DNA of 51,353 nucleotides, taken from the NCBI GenBank assembly GCA_947488595.1, contig CANKZI010000020.1:1-51353 (forward strand). Reading direction: 5' to 3'. Shown here in pieces: positions 9,166 to 18,082 of this stretch. The position numbers and the translations under genes were made by a program. The notes under the pieces were generated by a model, which had not been told where the DNA came from, ran no database searches, and worked only from the letters and a program-made list of their open reading frames with translations. This DNA is from Flavobacteriaceae bacterium. Its GTDB lineage: Bacteria > Bacteroidota > Bacteroidia > Flavobacteriales > Flavobacteriaceae. Position 1 is the stretch's first letter; each line of letters opens with the position of its first letter.

Positions 9166-10284
9166 ATGAAGTTTATAGTATCGAGTTCCTACTTATTAAA
9201 GCAACTGCAAGTATTAGGAAGCGTAATCAACAGCAGCAATACCTTACCTATTTTAGATAATTTCCTTTTTGAACTGAACAGCAATAGTTTGACGGTATCG
9301 GCTTCTGATCTCGAAACAACGATGTCAGCCACTTTAGAAATTGATTCTAGCAGCAATGGAAGCGTTGCTGTGCCTGCAAAATTATTATTAGAAATTCTAA
9401 AAACTTTTCCAGAGCAGCCGTTGACTTTTACTGTGGAAGAGAACAGCACTATTGAAATCAGCTCCAACTCAGGTAAATATGCCATTGCTTATGCGCCAGG
9501 CGATGAGTTTCCAAAATCGGTAAGTCTTGAAGATCCATCGGTGACTTTGGTACCTGCCGATGTTTTGGCAACCGCAGTCAGCAAAACGATTTTTGCTGCC
9601 GGAAACGACGATTTGCGTCCCGTAATGTCAGGTGTTTTCTTTCAGTTTTCGCCAGAGGGATTGACTTTTGTGGCAACTGATGCGCACAAATTAGTAAAAT
9701 ATGCTCGTGCCGATGTGAAAGCGTCCCAAGTAGCCGATTTTATTATGCCAAAAAAACCCTTGAATATTTTAAAAAGTATTTTGGGCGCTTCTGATGCCGA
9801 AGTAAAAATCGAATACAACGATTCGAATGCTACTTTTTCATTCGATAATTATATTTTGATGTGTCGCTTGATTGATGGAAAATATCCTAATTACGAAGCG
9901 GTAATTCCAAAAGAAAATCCAAACAAATTGATGATTGACCGTTCGCTATTTTTAAGTTCGGTGCGTCGTGTGGCCCTGTTTTCGAATAAAACCACACACC
10001 AAATCCGACTCAAAATTGCTGGTGCCGAATTGAATATTTCTGCCGAAGACATTGATTATTCTAACAAAGCCGAAGAGCGATTGACTTGTGATTACCAAGG
10101 TGATGACATGCAAATCGGATTCAATTCGCGTTTCTTAACCGAAATGCTAACCAACTTACAATCAGACATGATCATGCTCGAAATGTCAATGCCAAACCGT
10201 GCCGGAATTTTAACGCCCGTTGACGGATTAGAAGAAGGCGAAACCGTGACGATGCTCGTAATGCCGGTAATGTTGAACAACTAA
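9166..10284 (+). CDS. dnaN: DNA polymerase III subunit beta (sliding clamp)
   Basis: A 372-residue sliding clamp, the usual family length, with the three clamp domains in order. Recognisable segments are LQVLGSVINSSNTLPILDNFLFE, the RPVMSGVFFQ...FVATDAHKLVKY stretch in domain 2, and the closing NRAGILTPVDGLEEGETVTMLVMPVML hydrophobic-pocket region. The protein encircles DNA and tethers polymerase III and repair partners through that pocket. It is preceded by gldFG rather than dnaA, as is common outside the origin cluster in Bacteroidota. It has its own probable promoter and terminator. Confidence 0.97.
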   Translation: MKFIVSSSYLLKQLQVLGSVINSSNTLPILDNFLFELNSNSLTVSASDLETTMSATLEIDSSSNGSVAVPAKLLLEILKTFPEQPLTFTVEENSTIEISSNSGKYAIAYAPGDEFPKSVSLEDPSVTLVPADVLATAVSKTIFAAGNDDLRPVMSGVFFQFSPEGLTFVATDAHKLVKYARADVKASQVADFIMPKKPLNILKSILGASDAEVKIEYNDSNATFSFDNYILMCRLIDGKYPNYEAVIPKENPNKLMIDRSLFLSSVRRVALFSNKTTHQIRLKIAGAELNISAEDIDYSNKAEERLTCDYQGDDMQIGFNSRFLTEMLTNLQSDMIMLEMSMPNRAGILTPVDGLEEGETVTMLVMPVMLNN

Positions 10285-10324
10285 TTTTATATTTTAGATA
10301 ACAATAACCAACCCAACCAATTCT

Positions 10325-10359
10325 AAAAAACCGTAAGTCATTTGATTTGCGGTTTTTTT
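10325..10359 (+). terminator. intrinsic terminator of dnaN
   Basis: AAAAAACCG pairs with CGGTTTTTT around a 16-nt loop that can pair further (TAA with TTTG), followed by a run of T. It starts 41 bp after the dnaN stop. Confidence 0.75.
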
Positions 10360-10535
10360 ATTTTTGTACAAAAACTTATAACAATAAGCAGGTTGTGACA
10401 ATTGCAAATTGTAAATCAATTTATATCGGTTATTTTTTTATCCAATACAATTCCAACGTCGTTTTAAATCTTTCAACCCACAATCCAAGCAATACTTCAA
10501 ATATTAGATTATTTTTGCATAAAAATAAACCACTT

Positions 10536-11945
10536 ATGTTGCCACAAGATACTATTGTTGCCCTCGCCACGCCATCGGGTGCTGGAGCCATTGCGGTAAT
10601 CCGTGTTTCTGGAACAGACGCCATTGCAATTGGAAATGGCATTTTTCAATCAACGAAAGCCAAAAATTTATTGCAACAAAAATCGCATACCCTGCATTTG
10701 GGACATATTGTGGACGACCAAAAAACCTTGGACCAAGTTTTAATTGCTTTGTTCAAAGGGCCGCATTCTTATACAGGCGAAAATACTGTAGAGATTTCGT
10801 GTCACGGCTCCACTTATATTCAGCAACAAATCATACAATTACTACTAAGAAAAGGATGCCGTATGGCACAAGCGGGCGAATTTACGCTCCGTGCTTTTTT
10901 GAATGGAAAATTGGACTTGTCGCAAGCAGAAGCCGTTGCCGATTTGATCTCTTCGGATAATGAAGCTTCGCACCAGATTGCCATGCAGCAAATGCGAGGC
11001 GGATTTAGCAATGAACTTGCGGAATTGCGTCAGGAATTATTGAATTTTGCCTCACTTATAGAACTCGAATTGGACTTTGCCGAAGAAGATGTCGCATTTG
11101 CTGACAGATCAGAATTCAACGCTTTATTGCAGCGAATCGAATTGGTTTTGAAACGTTTAATTGATTCGTTTGCGGTGGGAAATGTCATCAAAAACGGTAT
11201 TCCAGTCGCGATTGTTGGCGAACCCAATGTAGGCAAATCGACACTGTTGAATGCACTGTTGAACGAAGAACGCGCCATAGTTTCAGAAATTGCGGGTACC
11301 ACACGAGATACTATAGAAGACGAATTGGTTATTGGTGGCATTGGATTTCGATTTATTGATACCGCTGGCATACGCGCAACCGAAGATGTTATCGAAGGTC
11401 TGGGCATTAAAAAAACATTTGAGAAAATCGAGCAAGCACAACTGGTTTTGTTATTGGTTGATGGTTGTCGGTTGTCGGTTGATGGATTAGCCGCTGTTAA
11501 AATTGAAATTGAAAAAATACGAAATCAGTATCCATTAAAACCAATCACTATTATCATTAACAAACAAGACTTGATTCCTATAGATCGGATCTCCATCATA
11601 AACCAAGCACTGACCAGCGACAACCAACAACCAACAATCCTATTTATCTCTGCCAAAAATAACGTTGGTATTGAGCATCTTAAAAATACGCTTCTTTCGT
11701 TTGTGAACACTGGTGCATTGCGCAACAACGAAACCATAGTAACCAATACGCGGCATTATGATTCGTTGTTGAAGGCATTGGACGAAATTACTAAAGTAAA
11801 ATTTGGTTTGGCAACCCATCTTTCGAGCGACCTAATGGCGATTGATATTCGCGAAGCCTTGTACCATTTTGGCATGATCACCGGCGAAGTGACCAATGAT
11901 GAACTGTTAGGTAATATTTTTGCGAATTTCTGTATCGGGAAATAA
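10536..11945 (+). CDS. mnmE: tRNA modification GTPase MnmE
   Basis: With MnmG, MnmE installs the (carboxymethyl)aminomethyl group on wobble uridine-34 of certain tRNAs. From the ATG at 10536 the protein has 469 residues, the normal length. It starts with DTIVALATPSGAGAIAVIRVSG, carries G1 GEPNVGKS, G2/G3 GTTRDT...DTAG, G4 NKQD and G5 SAKN, and ends in the catalytic FCIGK (Cys466). The frame stays open for 63 more codons upstream, but those residues lie across the dnaN terminator and are unlike the family, so the longer start was rejected. Confidence 0.96.
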   Translation: MLPQDTIVALATPSGAGAIAVIRVSGTDAIAIGNGIFQSTKAKNLLQQKSHTLHLGHIVDDQKTLDQVLIALFKGPHSYTGENTVEISCHGSTYIQQQIIQLLLRKGCRMAQAGEFTLRAFLNGKLDLSQAEAVADLISSDNEASHQIAMQQMRGGFSNELAELRQELLNFASLIELELDFAEEDVAFADRSEFNALLQRIELVLKRLIDSFAVGNVIKNGIPVAIVGEPNVGKSTLLNALLNEERAIVSEIAGTTRDTIEDELVIGGIGFRFIDTAGIRATEDVIEGLGIKKTFEKIEQAQLVLLLVDGCRLSVDGLAAVKIEIEKIRNQYPLKPITIIINKQDLIPIDRISIINQALTSDNQQPTILFISAKNNVGIEHLKNTLLSFVNTGALRNNETIVTNTRHYDSLLKALDEITKVKFGLATHLSSDLMAIDIREALYHFGMITGEVTNDELLGNIFANFCIGK

Positions 11946-12191
11946 CGTAGCGTCAACATCGCAATAAAAGAAAGAAGAACTCAAAAATAAAAATAAGATT
12001 TTTTTTTAAAAAATTAGCAAAATATTATATATTGTTTAGTAATGAATTAGAATATTTTTATATATAATTGTAGCGTTTTTTTGGTAAAATACTGAATGAT
12101 TTTTAGTTTTATAGTTGCTCAGAACCAATTTTAAATACAGAAACATTCAGAAGACTAACTATTGAATACTAAATTTTAATTAAACATTAAT

Positions 12192-13112
12192 ATGAAAAAA
12201 AAATATTTTATAAGTTATTTTGCATTATTTTCATCCATTTGCTTACTTGGTCAACCTCAATTAAATTCCACAGATTTCCCAGTGGTGTATTCCTCTAGTA
12301 TATATGCTGCGGATATATCTAGTTTAACATCGGTAGGAAATGCTGGTCCAAATCAATCTTGGGATTTCTCAGAAGTACCTCTTACGCTTGATGGGACAAT
12401 AAGTGTTATTCCTGCTAACGCTACTCCATATTTTGCTGATTTTCCTTCAGCAAATTATTGCTGGAAATCGACTTCAAACGGAAATACTTTTACAGAATAT
12501 GAATATCATACACTAACTTCTGATAATTTTACAACAATTGGCAGCGCTAGCGCTGATGGTGTATCGATATTAAGTAATCCAAATACTATTTTTACATTTC
12601 CATTCGTATTTAATACAACAGTAAATGATGTTTTTCAATACCAATCAGGTAGTCCTATCACCTACAATTCGACTTATGATGCATACGGAACGTTAATAAC
12701 ACCATTCGGCACATTTACTAATGTTATTCGAAAAAAAACCATAGAAAGCAATAGTGCATATACCTACTATGTATGGTTTACAACCAATCCAAGAGCAGTA
12801 CTTATGGATGGTGCCATTTCAGCCAATGATGCTTACCTATACGTTTATGATAATGCACCGCTGGCGACATTAGATGTAAAAAAACAAAATTTGGTTGATA
12901 TATATCCTAATCCAGCCAAAAATGTACTGAACTTGTTGGTTAATAATTCTATCACTATTGAGAAAATTACAATATTAGACTTTACTGGAAAAATTATTAA
13001 AACATTAGAAGCTATTGAGCAAATTGATATATCAAACTTATCTAGTGGTTTGTACTTCATACAAGCATACTACGAAGATAAAGTTATTACAAATAAGTTT
13101 GTAAAAGAATAG
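12192..13112 (+). CDS. type IX-secreted protein with Por sorting domain
   Basis: A 306-residue secreted protein: a basic N-terminus and signal peptide (MKKKYFISYFALFSSICLL), a Ser/Thr/Asn-rich beta-type body of no family I recognise, and a C-terminal type A sorting domain from about residue 233 (VDIYPNPAKNVLNLLV, ITILDFTGKIIKTLE, NLSSGLYFIQAYYEDKVITNKFVKE in part). The Por domain routes proteins through the type IX system to the cell surface, where it is normally removed. It has a 246-bp upstream region and its own terminator, so it is likely monocistronic. The body may be an adhesin-like beta-sandwich. Confidence 0.85.
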   Translation: MKKKYFISYFALFSSICLLGQPQLNSTDFPVVYSSSIYAADISSLTSVGNAGPNQSWDFSEVPLTLDGTISVIPANATPYFADFPSANYCWKSTSNGNTFTEYEYHTLTSDNFTTIGSASADGVSILSNPNTIFTFPFVFNTTVNDVFQYQSGSPITYNSTYDAYGTLITPFGTFTNVIRKKTIESNSAYTYYVWFTTNPRAVLMDGAISANDAYLYVYDNAPLATLDVKKQNLVDIYPNPAKNVLNLLVNNSITIEKITILDFTGKIIKTLEAIEQIDISNLSSGLYFIQAYYEDKVITNKFVKE

Positions 13113-13241
13113 AATCATTTAAATTTGTTTACCACCATATCTATTTATTATCACTTAAACATTAATTAAGTATCGAACGATATGATTTGTAAAAATCATC
13201 GATATTAAATTTTACAAAGTACTTCTTTTTTAATTTATATC

Positions 13242-13284
13242 AGCTTTTGAACATTACTTCAGTATGTTCATAAGCTTTTTTTTT
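13242..13284 (+). terminator. long-stem intrinsic terminator downstream of the T9SS cargo gene
   Basis: AGCTTTTGAACAT pairs with ATGTTCATAAGCT (12 of 13 positions) around a 9-nt loop and is followed by a run of nine T. It lies 130 bp after the stop codon of the gene ending at 13112. The stem also works on the other strand, but without an equally good U-run. Confidence 0.7.
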
Positions 13285-13344
13285 AGATTTTCTTGTGTAC
13301 AATTAATTAGGTGCAAGCGATTTTTTTTGCTTCCAATAAGGTGG

Positions 13345-13455
13345 ACAAAATGTTTTAGCATTGGAAAACAAAATGTTTTAGCGCTATAAACAAAATGTTT
13401 TAGCGTTATAAATAAAATGTTTTTGCCTTATAAATAAAATGTTGACGCATTGGGA
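13345..13455. repeat. five tandem degenerate 22-23 bp repeats
   Basis: Units start at about 13345, 13368, 13390, 13412 and 13434. The shared core is ACAAAATGTTTTAGC in units 1-3 and ATAAAATGTTTTTGC or a shorter form in units 4-5, with a TATAA-type end in units 2-4. The period is about two helical turns. The units lie inside a 586-bp gene-free stretch (13113-13698) whose only other visible feature is the terminator at 13242. The role is unknown: binding-site array, iteron-like element or slippage product. Confidence 0.75.
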
Positions 13456-13698
13456 TTACTTTTTTTTATTCTGGGAATAGCGCCTTTAAATTTAATAGCA
13501 TTTGAAATTTCTGAAATCTTTTAAGATTGTTTATAATGAACAGTATCTTTTTTAAAGACCTGATTTACATACCATCCTTAAAGGAATATTTATTAACAAA
13601 ATGAAAGATTCTAAATTTAAAACACAACCATTTGGAAGACCATGACAATCTTTAAATGAAGCTATGATGTTCTCGTTCTTTAAAGATTTCTTATTTCA

Positions 13699-14385
13699 TT
13701 ATTTTTTTCCAAGACTTTGCATCATTTCCTTAACATAAACATCTGCCGTTTTATAGGCGTTTTTAGGATCTTCGATACTTGTTGTGACTACCGCTACCAA
13801 TTGATTGTTTTCTGCTTCATCTAAATTGTATACTACAGTTTCTAACACATAATTGGTAGATGTGTGGGTAGAGGTAGACAGCGGAATGTATCCGCCAAAT
13901 GAATCGTAATAAGAACCATAGGCGTAGGGATAAGAAAAATAATTGTAAAAACCACCATAATAACCAGGATAATAGTTGCCATAAGAAGCGCCAACATAAA
14001 TGCCATTATACGATTTCGTTGTGGTTTGATCTTTTTGTTTAATTACAGTTAAAACGACCGCGGTAAACCCTTCACTGGCCATTAAACTCTTTAAAAAAGC
14101 GATGCGTTCTTCCGACATTTCCTTTTTTGGATCAATATTGGGCGCTTTCATTAAACTCTCGGTTGCTTTTATACCTTTACTTCGCAATTCATTTGCTATC
14201 GCACTCTCAAATGCAGACCTTGCATAATCATTGGCGGTTCTGGCGATTACTAAAACATTTTTGGATTTGAATTTACTAACGATATCCTCTTCCGCTTTCC
14301 AGGCATTTATTACTTTGGTACTTGAACAACTTTGCAATGCAAATGCAACAAATACAATTAAAACGGTAATTTTTTGTAGTTTCAT
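13699..14385 (-). CDS. Tyr/Gly-rich lipoprotein, DUF4136-like
   Basis: A 228-residue predicted lipoprotein (lipobox ending LQSC, Cys20). The N-terminal part (KVINAWKAEEDIVSKFKSKNVLVIARTAND, quoted only to show the pattern) resembles DUF4136-type envelope proteins. An aromatic/glycine stretch follows at about residues 128-170 (YPGYYGGFYNYFSYPYAYGS), then a conserved tail (VYNLDEAENNQLVAVVTTSIEDP). It is a paralog of the protein at 22368-23042, with the same order of segments. I chose the ATG at 14383-14385 because it gives the signal peptide; an open extension of 35 codons upstream runs into the barrel fragment. Function is unknown, and the DUF4136 link is by resemblance only. Confidence 0.75.
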   Translation of the reverse strand: MKLQKITVLIVFVAFALQSCSSTKVINAWKAEEDIVSKFKSKNVLVIARTANDYARSAFESAIANELRSKGIKATESLMKAPNIDPKKEMSEERIAFLKSLMASEGFTAVVLTVIKQKDQTTTKSYNGIYVGASYGNYYPGYYGGFYNYFSYPYAYGSYYDSFGGYIPLSTSTHTSTNYVLETVVYNLDEAENNQLVAVVTTSIEDPKNAYKTADVYVKEMMQSLGKK

Positions 14386-14437
14386 TTTTGATTTATTTAT
14401 TTCTAATTTATTAATAATTCCGGTTTTTCGTTCAATT

Positions 14438-14719
14438 TTAAAATGCCTCTTCGATTCCAAAATAAATGCCGGTATTTCCATCGCTACCAATACCTATATC
14501 CATTCTGAGATTTACGTTTTCTTTCTTATTAAAAAGATACCGCAATCCGGCCCCAAAACTATACTTTAAATATTTAATATTCAAATCTGTGATTTTCTTT
14601 GTCGCTATGGTATCCAAAGAGCGCATCATTATTGAATCTAAAGCTACATTAGCTGGCTGTCCAAAACAAAGTTGCACAAGAAGGCATCCCAAGGAAACTT
14701 TGTAGCATTTATCGTTCAA
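14438..14719 (-). pseudogene. truncated C-terminal fragment of a BamA/TamA-type outer membrane protein
   Basis: The last 45 or so residues in this frame are a typical end of a bacterial surface antigen (D15) barrel: LKYSFGAGLRYLFNKKENVN, then RMDIGIGSDGNTGIYFGIEEAF. They include the glycine-rich strand and the terminal aromatic residue that the Bam machinery recognises. Only about 93 codons are open, with no signal peptide, no POTRA region and no start for a full barrel of several hundred residues, and nothing upstream to 14876 continues it. I read it as the remnant of a deleted gene. It lies just upstream of the DUF4136-like lipoprotein on the same strand. Confidence 0.7.
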
Positions 14720-14876
14720 AATTGCTGCTTTACTTTGAATACCTTATTAAAAATTAATACCAAAACCATTGATTTAAAACATTTTAAACTCTGAAAACCA
14801 CTCCCATTTGTCAAAAAAACCGATCTTTTATATTATATAAAAATCAAACTACTAATTACAAAAGTACGTTAAGCTC

Positions 14877-16907
14877 TTATCTTCCTCTTCTTACTCCGCC
14901 TAACGAAGCACCAGAAGGTCTAGCTGCAGGTCGGTTTGTTGGCCTTGGTGCTGGACTATAACTTGGTGTACTCGGCCTTGTTGCCGGGCGTGTATTGGGC
15001 GAATAGTTTGGTCTTGTGGCAGGCGTATTTGTTGCAGGTCTGGTAACACCAGTTTCAGGGCGTGTTGAAGGCGCATTTGTTGAAGGCCTGGTAACGCCTG
15101 TTTCAGGACGTGTTGAAGGTCTGTTTCCGTTCGAAGGTCTGTTTCCGTATGCAGGTCTTGATGATGGCCTAGTTGTTGGCCTAGTTGATGGCCGGTCAAA
15201 ATGACTTACACCTGGTCTGCCGTTGTAACTTGGTCGCGATGGTCTGCCATAATACCCACCGTGATAATAAGGCGGTCTGTAATATGGAGGTCCCCAATAA
15301 TGATAGCCATGTCCCCAATAAGAATGTCCATACCAGTAATAAGGAGATCCATAACCAAAACCAAAACTCCAACCATAATACGGATTGTACATTACTGCAT
15401 AACCATAAGAATAGTGGTGGTGGTAATAAAAACCACCATACCATGGATTATAATAAAATCCTGTTCCATACACGATTGTAGGCCCATATACATAAGTACC
15501 GTAGTAACCGGGCGTGTAGCCAACATAAACAACGGTTGGCGAGGTTTCATAAATATAAACGTACTTCGTATTGTACTGTGGATTGGTGGCCGGAATTTTA
15601 TCGACGTCCTCTGGACGCGCATCGGCTACTTGCCAAGGACCATTGGGCGTATTTGATTTGAACCAAATGGCATTATCACATAAAAAATAAGTGCTATTGT
15701 CTTTAAATACTGCGCTTTCTGTATTGACTGCGTATTGTAATTGTAAACCTTCCACATTCTTAAATTCGGGAGTTCCGTTGTACACCACTTCAGTTGCCTT
15801 AGTATCCCGTTTAACGGCTGCGGTTTGTGGAATTTGAGCGTCATAAACGGCATCTTTGGCTTCTTTTGTTCCAGAAATGTTAGTCAATACACTTGCTTTT
15901 TTACTGTCGCTTGGGATATTTCTAAAATCCTCCGGAAGTGCTTCAGAAGCCACATAAGTCCAATCGCCCTTTAGGTTTTTTGTTGTGAACCAGCGACCCG
16001 AAAGTAATACGTAATAGGTTTGAGATAGCACATCCATAAAAATATTGCTTTCTGTATTTTCAACAAAAAGCAGGTTGGTTTTTTGAATTGGGCTGTATTT
16101 AGGTTCCCCATCAAAAACAATTAATTCTGATGGTTCTTTAACCATTATTATTTTTGGGGCAGCTCCGGTATAATCCTCCGGTGCTTCTTCTTCGTCTTGC
16201 TTTTCTGGTGCAGCTTTTTTTGAAATACTTTGAATTTTAGATGGTACTTTTTTTACTGTTTCCCAAGGTCCAACAGCAGTTTGTGATTGGTACCAAAATT
16301 CGCCTCCTTTTAAATAAAAACTATTCTTTTTAACGTCCTTAACAATAAAAGCACCGGTATTTTCAACTAATTCATAACCCTTCTCTGCCTCTTTCAATTT
16401 AGGCTCACCATCAATTAAAATAAGCGCTGTTGGCTCATTCGCATAAATAATTTTTGGAGGTGTATTATTCAATTCAGAGGTAGTTACGCTCACTTCTTTC
16501 AAACTTGCGATTAAATCATCTAATGAAAACTCAATATTCCATTTAGGAATTTCGGTATTAATTAAATTTTGAAATTGGGTTTTCTGCTCCGATTTAACTT
16601 CATCAGGAAACCGTATTTCATCGATTGTCAGCGAAGCCAAAGAGGCATGCCTATTTGTTCTGTCGACATCCAGAATAGCAGTAGTCCACATCATGCCGAA
16701 AACGGGTTCTTCTCCCTTTTTTTTAACCCCAAGAGCGAAACTTGATGCTAACTTATTATCAAGGTAAGAGGTGTTTTCAGGTTGGTATAAAGTGATGGTA
16801 TATTGACCTGCAATAATATCTTTAGGCCAATCTTGCTGCTGTTGCTCTTGTGCTACCAATCCCATTGGGATCAAAACAAAAGTGAATAAAAAAATAATAC
16901 GTTTCAT
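14877..16907 (-). CDS. large modular exported protein with three repeated modules and Tyr/Gly/His-rich and Arg-Pro-rich tails
   Basis: A 676-residue secreted or surface protein of no named function. It starts with a signal peptide (MKRIIFLFTFVLIPMGLVAQ) and an N-terminal domain to about residue 145. Three related modules follow near 150-235, 250-335 and 375-445. Each shows an EPT-ALILIDGEPK-like opening, a VENT...F motif, a YYLL-GRWF aromatic motif and GPW near its end. Residues about 455-570 are extremely Tyr/Gly/His-rich (YYNPWYGGFYYHHHYSYGYA). The last 105 residues are Arg-Pro/Thr-rich with short tandem repeats (RPETGVTRPSTN type). Similar proteins are loosely labelled carbohydrate-binding family V/XII elsewhere; I cannot confirm sugar binding. 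It lies in the minus-strand accessory block, 53 bp after the HAD gene. Confidence 0.75.
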   Translation of the reverse strand: MKRIIFLFTFVLIPMGLVAQEQQQQDWPKDIIAGQYTITLYQPENTSYLDNKLASSFALGVKKKGEEPVFGMMWTTAILDVDRTNRHASLASLTIDEIRFPDEVKSEQKTQFQNLINTEIPKWNIEFSLDDLIASLKEVSVTTSELNNTPPKIIYANEPTALILIDGEPKLKEAEKGYELVENTGAFIVKDVKKNSFYLKGGEFWYQSQTAVGPWETVKKVPSKIQSISKKAAPEKQDEEEAPEDYTGAAPKIIMVKEPSELIVFDGEPKYSPIQKTNLLFVENTESNIFMDVLSQTYYVLLSGRWFTTKNLKGDWTYVASEALPEDFRNIPSDSKKASVLTNISGTKEAKDAVYDAQIPQTAAVKRDTKATEVVYNGTPEFKNVEGLQLQYAVNTESAVFKDNSTYFLCDNAIWFKSNTPNGPWQVADARPEDVDKIPATNPQYNTKYVYIYETSPTVVYVGYTPGYYGTYVYGPTIVYGTGFYYNPWYGGFYYHHHYSYGYAVMYNPYYGWSFGFGYGSPYYWYGHSYWGHGYHYWGPPYYRPPYYHGGYYGRPSRPSYNGRPGVSHFDRPSTRPTTRPSSRPAYGNRPSNGNRPSTRPETGVTRPSTNAPSTRPETGVTRPATNTPATRPNYSPNTRPATRPSTPSYSPAPRPTNRPAARPSGASLGGVRRGR

Positions 16908-16959
16908 TCTTAAAGTATTTCAAATATTAATAGTTCTTTTTTTTCTAAATATTCCCTTG

Positions 16960-17988
16960 TTAATTTTTTAATTCGAATGGGTAAATCAGTTTCCAATCAT
17001 TTTTCATATCAATTACGGTCCAACCTTTTTTGGTTGCTTCATCTAAGCCCTTGTCCAATTTGCCGATATGTGAATTTCTGTCATAAGCCCATTCTCTAAT
17101 GGAATCGGTATGATGCAAATACAATTGAAAAGAAGTGTAACTGTTGGAATCGGTCCATTGCAACATTTGCAAATCGCCATCAGAATTACCCGAAGCAAAC
17201 ACAGGTTTTTTACCAATAATTTTTTCAATATTCAATGGTTTTCCTTCTTTATCATCAATAAAATCAATGGCTGGCAATCGTTTTATAACCGGATTTCCAT
17301 TGTTATAAGCGAATTCGGTTTTAATACGACTTCCTATAATTTGTTCCTTCGGAATGCCGTAAATTTCGGGAACAAAAGCACGCATAAAATCGACTCCGCC
17401 GCCAGAAACCACATAAGTTTTAAATTCGTTTGCGCGCAAATACTGAAGTAATTCAAGCATAGGTTGGTAAACCAATTGATCATACCTTACTTTTTTTGTA
17501 GGATGCATGGCTGTTTTTACCCAAGATTGAACATCTGCTTCAAATTGTTCATTGGTGTTGCCCGAATGAGTGGCCATCACTAATTGAAGCAAACCGAGTT
17601 CACCTTGTTTTCCCAATTCATTCATATCATTTTCCAAAACCGCTTTAAATGGCTGTTTATTTTTCCATTCTGGATGCGCTGCTGCCATTGCTTTAACTCT
17701 ATCCATTGCAAAAAATAATTGAAAATAAGCAGGCTGCTCTGACCATAAGTTCCCATCATTATCGAAGGTAGCAATACGATCTGCAACTGGTATGAAATTG
17801 GTACCATCAGCATTGGTTACTTCTTGAACATAGGCAATGATATTTTTCTTACTTGCTGCATCATTCCAAGATGGCAAAGGGTCCACTGCGCTTTGAGCCG
17901 TTGCTACAAGTCCATTTGTACTGTCACTATTATCTTTACAAGCAACGAATGTAAAAAAAATGAATAAAATAAATATTGATTTTTTCAT
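16960..17988 (-). CDS. HAD-superfamily phosphatase-like lipoprotein
   Basis: A 342-residue predicted lipoprotein (MKKSIFILFIFFTFVAC, Cys17) with a haloacid dehalogenase fold. Motif I is FDNDGNLW near residue 70, where the usual Thr after DxDG is Asn. Motif II/III candidates include TYVVSGGGVDFMR near 193, and motif IV is GNSDGDLQML near 272. HAD enzymes use the first aspartate as nucleophile, usually for phosphate ester hydrolysis; an extracytoplasmic location is implied by the lipobox. It lies 94 bp downstream of the arylsulfatase, separated from it by a terminator-like hairpin. Substrate is unknown. Confidence 0.85.
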   Translation of the reverse strand: MKKSIFILFIFFTFVACKDNSDSTNGLVATAQSAVDPLPSWNDAASKKNIIAYVQEVTNADGTNFIPVADRIATFDNDGNLWSEQPAYFQLFFAMDRVKAMAAAHPEWKNKQPFKAVLENDMNELGKQGELGLLQLVMATHSGNTNEQFEADVQSWVKTAMHPTKKVRYDQLVYQPMLELLQYLRANEFKTYVVSGGGVDFMRAFVPEIYGIPKEQIIGSRIKTEFAYNNGNPVIKRLPAIDFIDDKEGKPLNIEKIIGKKPVFASGNSDGDLQMLQWTDSNSYTSFQLYLHHTDSIREWAYDRNSHIGKLDKGLDEATKKGWTVIDMKNDWKLIYPFELKN

Positions 17989-18001
17989 ATTTTTTTGTTT
18001 T

Positions 18002-18036
18002 AAAAAAAGAATGACAACCTTAGGTTGCCATTCTTC
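18002..18036 (-). terminator. intrinsic terminator of the arylsulfatase gene
   Basis: On the minus strand GAATGGCAACC pairs with GGTTGTCATTC around a short TAA loop with one internal mismatch, and the transcript then meets a run of seven U. It lies between the sulfatase stop codon and the HAD lipoprotein start codon. Confidence 0.75.
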
Positions 18037-18082
18037 AAATGTATAATAAATAGCTATAATTTAATACTTTACTAATTTATCA

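Noticed and set aside
10347..10535. 63-codon N-terminal extension of mnmE
   Set aside because: It begins inside the dnaN terminator and has no family resemblance; the ATG at 10536 gives the standard MnmE start.
13345..13455. CRISPR array
   Set aside because: The units are directly adjacent, 22-23 bp, degenerate and without unique spacers, and no cas gene is present.
15185..15656. overlapping open frames on the plus strand
   Set aside because: They arise from the repetitive Tyr/Gly/His-coding region of the minus-strand gene and resemble no protein.
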